Source of the DNA: Pseudomonas protegens CHA0
GTDB lineage: Bacteria > Pseudomonadota > Gammaproteobacteria > Pseudomonadales > Pseudomonadaceae
Assembly: GCF_000397205.1 (NCBI RefSeq)
Contig: NC_021237.1
Location: 125,001 to 189,000, forward strand
DNA: 64,000 nucleotides
Reading direction: 5' to 3'
A program made the translations under genes and the position numbers. Under the pieces are notes generated by a model. It was not told the origin of the DNA. It ran no database searches and saw only the letters and a list, made by a program, of their open reading frames with translations. This document shows positions 58,869 through 64,000 of the stretch, piece by piece. Each line of letters opens with the position of its first letter. The stretch's first letter is position 1.

Positions 58869-59074
58869 TCGGTGATCTGGATATCAGCGGGGTGTTCCTG
58901 CCCACGCTGCTGGTGCTGATGGGCATCACTTATGGCTTGTACCTGCTGGTGCACGGGGTGCTGACGCGCTTGCACTTTTATCGTCTGGTCTGGCACCGGG
59001 CGCTGTTCAACGTGGGTCTCTACGCTCTGCTACTGGGCGCCGTGGACTCTCTCAGTCGATACCTGATGACATGA
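58865..59074 (+). CDS. DUF1656 small membrane protein (AaeX-like)
   Basis: Protein of 69 aa with two hydrophobic helices (about residues 10-30 and 45-63); FLPTLLVLMGITYGLYLLV is the first. It is the standard small partner in AaeXAB-type pumps. Overlaps both neighbours by 4 nt (ATGA), indicating tight translational coupling. The precise function is unknown. Confidence 0.9.
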   Translation: MIGDLDISGVFLPTLLVLMGITYGLYLLVHGVLTRLHFYRLVWHRALFNVGLYALLLGAVDSLSRYLMT

Positions 59075-59961
59075 AAAAACCTTTATTGACCATTGGCCGT
59101 GTGGTCCTGACGTTACTGGTGGTGACCTTCGCGGTCGTGGTGGTCTGGCGCATGGTGATGTACTACATGTTCGCGCCCTGGACCCGGGACGGGCATATCC
59201 GCGCCGATATCGTGCAGATCGCTCCGGACGTGTCCGGGCTGATCCAGCAGGTGGAAGTGCGTGACAACCAACTGGTGCAGCGCGGCCAGGTGCTGTTCAG
59301 CATCGACCAGGACCGCTTCAAGCTGGCCCTGCGCCAGGCCAAGGCGGCCCTGGCCGACCGCCAGGAAACCCTGGCCCAGGCCCAGCGCGAGGCCAAGCGC
59401 AACCGTGGCCTGGGCAACCTGGTGCCGCGCGAGCAACTGGAAGAAAGCCAGTCCCGCGAGGCCCGTGCCCAATCGGCCCTGGCCGAGGCCCAGGTGGCGG
59501 TGGACAGCGCCCAGCTCAACCTCGACCGCTCGGTGGTACGCAGCCCGGTGGACGGCTACGTCAACGACCGTGCACCGCGCACCCAGGAATTCGTCACCGC
59601 CGGGCGCCCGGTGCTATCGGTGGTGGACAGCAACTCCTTTCATATCGATGGCTATTTCGAAGAGACCAAGCTCGATGGCATCCATGTCGGCCAGGCCGTG
59701 GATATCCGTGTGATCGGCGACCGTGCGCGGCTGCGCGGGCATGTGGAAAGCATCGTCGCCGGGATCGAGGACCGTGATCGCAGCAGCGGCTCCAACCTGT
59801 TGCCCAACGTCAACCCGGCCTTCAGCTGGGTGCGCCTGGCGCAACGGATTCCGGTGCGCATCGCCTTCGACGATGTGCCGGCGGACTTTCGCATGATCGC
59901 CGGGCGCACCGCCACGGTGTCGATCCTCGACGACCAGGCCAAGCAGGAGCCCGGCCAATGA
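59071..59961 (+). CDS. HlyD/AaeA-like membrane fusion protein
   Basis: Periplasmic adaptor of 296 aa. One transmembrane helix (about residues 8-28) is followed by RDGHIRADIVQIAPDVSGLI (about 39-58, lipoyl half), a short alpha-hairpin (about 85-150), RSPVDGYVNDRAPRTQEFVT (second lipoyl half) and a beta-barrel with VDSNSFHIDGYFEETKL. It links the FUSC subunit to the outer-membrane lipoprotein. ATGA overlaps on both sides. Confidence 0.92.
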   Translation: MKKPLLTIGRVVLTLLVVTFAVVVVWRMVMYYMFAPWTRDGHIRADIVQIAPDVSGLIQQVEVRDNQLVQRGQVLFSIDQDRFKLALRQAKAALADRQETLAQAQREAKRNRGLGNLVPREQLEESQSREARAQSALAEAQVAVDSAQLNLDRSVVRSPVDGYVNDRAPRTQEFVTAGRPVLSVVDSNSFHIDGYFEETKLDGIHVGQAVDIRVIGDRARLRGHVESIVAGIEDRDRSSGSNLLPNVNPAFSWVRLAQRIPVRIAFDDVPADFRMIAGRTATVSILDDQAKQEPGQ

Positions 59962-61406
59962 ACAACGGCGCGCGTTTGGCCCTGGCCGGGCTCGGCCTGC
60001 TGCTCTCGGCCTGCCAGATGGTCGGGCCGGATTACCAGGTGCCCGGGGATGCTGCGGTGCAGCGCAAGGATTTGCAGGGCCAGTTGAGCGCCAAGGGCGC
60101 CAACGTGGTGTCGGCGCCGGTGCCTGCCGACTGGTGGCGGCTGTACCAGGACCCGCGTCTGGACCAGCTGGTGCAGCAGGCCCTGGCTTCCAACACCGAC
60201 CTGCGGGTGGCGGCGGCCAACCTGGCTCGGGCCCGCGCCCAGGTGGATGAAGCCCAGGCCGCCGGTGGCTGGAGCGGTGGGGTCAAGGCCGGGGTCGAGC
60301 GCCTGCAGGAATCCGGCGAAGCCTTCCTGCTGCCGGAAAAGGTGCCAGTGGCCAACGTCGGCAACCTGTCCATCAGCACCTCCTACCAGTTCGACCTGTT
60401 CGGCACCTTGCAGCGCGGCATCGAGGCGGCCCAGGCCAATGCCGACGCGACCCAGGCTGCGGCGGATACCGCGCGCATCACCCTGGTGGCGGACGTGGTG
60501 CGGGCCTACACCCAGGTTTGCGCGGCCAACGAAGAACGGGAAATCGCCGAGCACTCCCTGAGCCTGCAAGCCCAGAGCACCGAGCTGACCCAGCGCCTGC
60601 GCGATGCGGGGCGCGGCGACGAAACCCAGGTCACCCGTTCTCAGACCCAATTCAAATCCCTGCGTGCCGAACTGCCGCGCTATGAGGCGGCGCGCCAATC
60701 GGGGCTGTTCCGCCTGTCGATGCTGCTGGCCAAGCCGCTGGATCAATTGCCCGCCGGCACTGACAGTTGCGCCCAGTTGCCGCATATCACCCAGCTGTTG
60801 CCGGTGGGCGATGGCGCGGCGCTGCTCAAGCGCCGCCCCGACGTACGGCAGGCCGAGCGCCAGCTGGCCGCCGCCACCGCGCGCATCGGCGTGGCCACCG
60901 GGGCCCTGTATCCGGATATCAGCATCGGCGCGACGGTCGGCACCGTGGGCATCCTCGACAACCTCGGCAAGCCTTCCACCAATCGCTGGGGCTTCGGCCC
61001 GCTGATCAGCTGGACGGTGCCGGCCAATGGCGCCCGCGAGCGCATTCATGAAGCCGAGGCCGCCAGCCAGGGCGCCCTGGCGCATTTCGATGGGGTGGTG
61101 CTCAACGCCATCCGCGAAACCCAGACCGGCCTGGCCCAGTACAGCGCGCAGCTGCAGCGCCGCGATGCCCTGGCGGATGCCGAGCAGTCGGCGCAACTGG
61201 CGGCGGACCAGACCCACCGCTTCTTCCAGGCCGGGCGCGCGTCCTTCCTCGCCGACCTGCAGGCTACCCGCACCTACACCGATATGCGCGCGCAACTGGC
61301 GGCGGCCAACACCCAGGTAGCCATGAGCCAGATCGATCTGTTCCTGGCCCTGGGCGGCGGTTGGGAAAGCGGACGAACGCAAGGCCCGGAACACGCGAAA
61401 CCCTGA
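59958..61406 (+). CDS. NodT-family outer-membrane efflux lipoprotein (second pump)
   Basis: Protein of 482 aa with a signal peptide and lipobox LSAC (about residues 16-19) followed by QMVGPDYQVPG. TolC-family repeats include YQFDLFGTLQRGIEAAQANA and RPDVRQAERQLAAATARIGV. Last gene of the MarR-FUSC-DUF1656-HlyD-NodT operon. It is related to, but distinct from, the lipoprotein at 43.4 kb. Confidence 0.92.
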   Translation: MNNGARLALAGLGLLLSACQMVGPDYQVPGDAAVQRKDLQGQLSAKGANVVSAPVPADWWRLYQDPRLDQLVQQALASNTDLRVAAANLARARAQVDEAQAAGGWSGGVKAGVERLQESGEAFLLPEKVPVANVGNLSISTSYQFDLFGTLQRGIEAAQANADATQAAADTARITLVADVVRAYTQVCAANEEREIAEHSLSLQAQSTELTQRLRDAGRGDETQVTRSQTQFKSLRAELPRYEAARQSGLFRLSMLLAKPLDQLPAGTDSCAQLPHITQLLPVGDGAALLKRRPDVRQAERQLAAATARIGVATGALYPDISIGATVGTVGILDNLGKPSTNRWGFGPLISWTVPANGARERIHEAEAASQGALAHFDGVVLNAIRETQTGLAQYSAQLQRRDALADAEQSAQLAADQTHRFFQAGRASFLADLQATRTYTDMRAQLAAANTQVAMSQIDLFLALGGGWESGRTQGPEHAKP

Positions 61407-61499
61407 GGCGGTTGCTATGCTTTGATCAGTTGGAAAAGTGCCTTGTGCAACGTGCCTTCCAACCGATCAAAGCATGTGATGGTCATGGGGATTCCAATA

Positions 61500-62135
61500 A
61501 TGAAAAACCCTTATGCTCCGGGCTTCTGGTGCGCGCTCTGCGCCCTGGTGCTGCTGTCTGCCACCTACTTCTACGGCATCATGCTGGCCCATCAGATCGA
61601 CAAGGCCCTGGTGTTCCTCGACAGCGCCAGCGCGTTGATCGCGGTGATGGCCATCGGTGTGGTGGCCTGGGCCTCCTTTCAGGGCCAGAAAATCAAGAAG
61701 AAACAGCTCGAACAGAGCAAGACCCTGGTGGTCATCTGGGACACCAAGGTGGCCTTGCGCCGGGTCGAAACCGTATTCGACCGCTACTTCTGGGGCAGTT
61801 ACTGGCAACCGGGGCGGACCTTCGCCGAAGTCATGGGCGAACTCACCGGCACCCCGCTGGAAAAGAGCCTGGAGGCCCTGAAGAAGCAGTGCATGCTGCT
61901 GGACAAGCAAGCCGAGGACGGTCACCACTGGCTGAGCAATGCCCGGGAGCTGTCGGATGTCGCCACCGCCATGGCGCGGGAGCGCTACCAGCTGGATTTC
62001 TGCGACCCACGGGGCGAATCCCGGGGCAACAGCGCGGTGATCGACCGCGATTTCGAGGTCCTGGTGTACACCTGGAGCGCCCGGCTCAAGAGCTTCGATC
62101 ATCAGCTCGATGCCTTGGAAATCGAATACTCCTAA
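61500..62135 (+). CDS. two-helix membrane protein of unknown function
   Basis: Protein of 211 aa. Two transmembrane helices lie near the N-terminus (about residues 8-30, PGFWCALCALVLLSATYFYG, and about 42-62, SALIAVMAIGVVAWASF), followed by a basic GQKIKKKQLEQSK and a soluble, mostly helical cytoplasmic domain. No family was recognised. The ATG at 61500 is preferred: GGGGA lies 8 nt upstream and it places the first helix at the usual position. An upstream TTG at 61422 is unsupported. It lies 93 nt after the pump operon and may be a separate unit. Confidence 0.78.
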   Translation: MKNPYAPGFWCALCALVLLSATYFYGIMLAHQIDKALVFLDSASALIAVMAIGVVAWASFQGQKIKKKQLEQSKTLVVIWDTKVALRRVETVFDRYFWGSYWQPGRTFAEVMGELTGTPLEKSLEALKKQCMLLDKQAEDGHHWLSNARELSDVATAMARERYQLDFCDPRGESRGNSAVIDRDFEVLVYTWSARLKSFDHQLDALEIEYS

Positions 62136-62164
62136 AAGCCCCTTCCCCTGGCCCTGTAACAGCG

Positions 62165-62189
62165 GCGGCTGCCGGTTTGCGGCAGCCGC
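62165..62189 (+). other. GC-rich hairpin after the unknown membrane protein
   Basis: GCGGCTGCCG / CGGCAGCCGC stem with a 5-nt loop, 30 nt past the stop. It lacks a T-run, so termination here would be weak or Rho-assisted. Confidence 0.5.
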
Positions 62190-62358
62190 TGCCGGGGCCA
62201 TCTCCCCGCGCTCCACGGTTTTTCACATTCAAAGATTGGGCTCGCCCTAGCCGCCAGTGGTAATCTGCGCCGGTTTTACGCGGAGTCGAGCCGCAACCCG
62301 TCATGGGTTCAGGGAAGACGACCACACCTTCAAACAACGGATATTGATCGGGTCAGAC

Positions 62359-63861
62359 ATGAATAAATCAGCAGGCGTACTGTTAGGAATCGTCGTCGCA
62401 GTAGGTGCCATCAGTGCCGGCGGCGCCTGGTACACCGGCACCAAGCTGGAAGGGGTCCTGCAGCAGCAGGTGATTGAAAGCAACAAGGAGCTGCAAGCGG
62501 CGCTGATCGGCTATGACGCCACCGCCACTCTGGAGCTGGTGTCCCTGGAGCGTGGCGTGTTCAGCAGCAATGCCCGCTACCGCCTCAAGACCCAGGGCGA
62601 GGTGTTCAACGGTGGGCTGGAACTGATGATCGCCGACCATATCGAACACGGCCCGCTGCCTTTCTCGCGCTTGATCCGCCTCAAGTGGCTGCCAGTCATG
62701 GCGTCCAGTCATTACGAGTTGGAGAACAACGGGCAGACCGACAAGTGGTTTGCCGCCACCAAGGGTGCTGCACCGTTCAAGGGCGTGGTCAATGTCGGCT
62801 ATGACCTGTCCGCGGAGGGCACCGTAGATTTCGCTCCGATGGAACTTGCCCTGGATGAGCTGAACAACCTCAAGTTCTCCGGCCTGAATGCCACTTTCAG
62901 CGTCGGCGACAATCGCCGCAAGGCCAAGGTCGATGGCTATATGGACAGCCTGAGCCTGTTCCTCAGTTCGCCGGACAAGGCCCCGCTCAAACTGGAAATC
63001 AACGGCCTGACCCTGGCCAGCAACCTGCAGAAGAGCAGCTTCGACTACTTCCTGGGCCAGAACACCCTGGAGCTCAGCGGTTTGAAGGCCACCTTCGGTG
63101 ACAAGCAGTCGGTGCTGACCCTGAAGCACTTCGAGCAGAAGACCTTCAGCGAAGAAACCGGCAGCACAGTGGCGGGCCGTGCGGATTACCGAGTGGGCGA
63201 AATCGCCTTCGACGGCAAGACCGTGGGTTCGGCCGAGATGCTCTGGAGCATGAAGAGCCTCGACAGCCAGGGCATGCTCGATCTGGTCCAGGTCTACCAG
63301 AACGTGCTGCAGCCGTATCAGAAGGCCGCCACCGAGGCCTCTGCCGAGGGTGAACCGGCTCCGGAACTGCAAATGTCCGACGCCGAGCAGGTCAAGGTAC
63401 GGGCTGCCGTGAACAAGGTCCTGGAAGCCAAGCCGCAGATCGCCCTGGAAAGCCTGGCATTCAAGACCGCCGGTGGTGAAAGCCGTTTCAGCCTGAGCCT
63501 GGATCTGGCCAAGCCGCAGAGCCTGGAGCTGCCGCCGGCTGAGCTGGGCAAGCAACTGGTCAGCCAGCTGGATGCCAAGCTGTCGCTGTCCAAGCCGATG
63601 GTGGCAGACATCGCCGCCCTGCAGGCCCAGGCCGAAGGCCAGACCGATGCCAAGCTGATCGCCGAGCAAAGCGCGGCCACTGCAGAAATGCTCAGTGCCA
63701 TGGCCCTGTCCACCCAACTGGCCAAGCTGGAAGGCAATGACGTGGTGTCGGCCCTGCACTATGCCAATAACGAAGTGAACTTCAACGGCCAGAAAATGAC
63801 CGTTGAGCAGTTCATCGGTTTGGTCATGAGCAAGCTGGGGGGCGTAGGCGCCCAGCAGTAA
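62359..63861 (+). CDS. DUF945 (YdgA-like) exported protein
   Basis: Protein of 500 aa, the usual size of the YdgA/DUF945 family. An N-terminal hydrophobic anchor or signal (KSAGVLLGIVVAVGAISAGG, about residues 3-22) is followed by WYTGTKLEGVLQQQVIESNK and repeated beta-rich segments typical of the family (for example VNVGYDLSAEGTVDFAPMEL and LEINGLTLASNLQKSSFDYF). It probably sits in or faces the periplasm; the function is not established. The open frame extends upstream to 62257 without family similarity, so the ATG at 62359 is chosen although its ribosome-binding site is weak. Confidence 0.88.
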   Translation: MNKSAGVLLGIVVAVGAISAGGAWYTGTKLEGVLQQQVIESNKELQAALIGYDATATLELVSLERGVFSSNARYRLKTQGEVFNGGLELMIADHIEHGPLPFSRLIRLKWLPVMASSHYELENNGQTDKWFAATKGAAPFKGVVNVGYDLSAEGTVDFAPMELALDELNNLKFSGLNATFSVGDNRRKAKVDGYMDSLSLFLSSPDKAPLKLEINGLTLASNLQKSSFDYFLGQNTLELSGLKATFGDKQSVLTLKHFEQKTFSEETGSTVAGRADYRVGEIAFDGKTVGSAEMLWSMKSLDSQGMLDLVQVYQNVLQPYQKAATEASAEGEPAPELQMSDAEQVKVRAAVNKVLEAKPQIALESLAFKTAGGESRFSLSLDLAKPQSLELPPAELGKQLVSQLDAKLSLSKPMVADIAALQAQAEGQTDAKLIAEQSAATAEMLSAMALSTQLAKLEGNDVVSALHYANNEVNFNGQKMTVEQFIGLVMSKLGGVGAQQ

Positions 63862-63869
63862 AGGTGCAC

Positions 63870-63894
63870 GGGCCGCTTTGCGCGGCCCTTCTTG
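63870..63894 (+). terminator. rho-independent terminator after the DUF945 gene
   Basis: GGGCCGC (63870-63876) and GCGGCCC (63882-63888) stem with TTCTT after it, 8 nt past the stop. The last 106 nt of the window hold only a further GC-rich dyad (CGCCCGGCCTGTG...CACAGGTCGGGCG) and no gene start. Confidence 0.75.
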
Positions 63895-64000
63895 TGCAAC
63901 CCCTGACGCCCGGCCTGTGCAGCCCACAGGTCGGGCGTTGTGCTGTCTGGAGCAAGGCGGTGAGGGCGGCTGCAGGCCCCGCAGAATCTGATTCTGAATA

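Overview
The window is a chromosomal segment of a high-GC pseudomonad, most likely from the Pseudomonas fluorescens/protegens/chlororaphis group. The evidence is the sequence of the 23S and 5S rRNA genes, scattered Pseudomonas-type REP palindromes (GTAGGAGC...GCTCCTAC), Fur-box-controlled FecI/FecR/TonB-receptor modules, and a complete Lap adhesin locus in the gene order familiar from P. fluorescens. No mobile element, phage, CRISPR array or tRNA gene was seen.

Layout. 1-3413: distal part of an rRNA operon (spacer, 23S, 5S, terminator). 3.5-8.9 kb: a leftward iron-uptake module (ECF sigma, FecR-type anti-sigma, TonB siderophore receptor, PepSY reductase-like protein) with a Fur-box-like site before the sigma gene. 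9.2-11.1 kb: an amino-acid-type dCache chemoreceptor. 11.1-11.9 kb: a type II thioesterase-like protein whose nucleophile motif reads GHGLG. 12.2-35.4 kb: the Lap biofilm locus, with lapG and lapD, a small conserved protein, the 14.8-kb gene lapA (leftward, 4919 codons), and divergently lapE, lapB and lapC. 35.7-39.4 kb: a dioxygenase plus ABC-importer operon with a striking lack of sulfur amino acids. 39.6-40.6 kb: a LysR regulator. 40.7-44.8 kb: an EmrB/EmrA/TolC-type efflux operon. 44.9-48.9 kb: a second, rightward Fur-box/sigma/FecR/TonB-receptor module. 49-55.6 kb: mixed genes (NYN-domain protein, DUF3142 protein, a 730-residue helical protein of unknown function, a GT39-like glycosyltransferase, a YbaK-family deacylase, a DUF2789 protein). 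55.6-56.2 kb: a ParE/RHH toxin-antitoxin pair with a 34-bp palindromic operator. 56.3-61.4 kb: a MarR-controlled FUSC/DUF1656/HlyD/NodT efflux operon with overlapping stop and start codons. 61.5-63.9 kb: an unknown membrane protein and a DUF945 protein.

How the parts work together. In the Lap locus, LapB/LapC/LapE form the type I secretion channel for LapA. LapG is the periplasmic protease that cuts LapA near its N-terminus, and LapD is the inner-membrane c-di-GMP receptor that sequesters LapG. LapA contains 33 consecutive extender units of exactly 100 residues (9,900 bp) in a strict A/B alternation. Its DNA carries traces of recent internal recombination, including a hint of a 3,000-bp higher-order period. 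The two iron modules have the same I-R-receptor logic and probably serve hydroxamate-class xenosiderophores. The dioxygenase/ABC operon looks like a sulfur-scavenging (sulfonate) system because its binding protein has neither Cys nor Met after the start codon.

I see no wholly new system. The best leads are the repeat architecture of lapA, the thioesterase without its serine, the sulfur-free binding protein, the toxin-antitoxin operator, and the uncharacterised 730-residue/DUF3142 gene pair.
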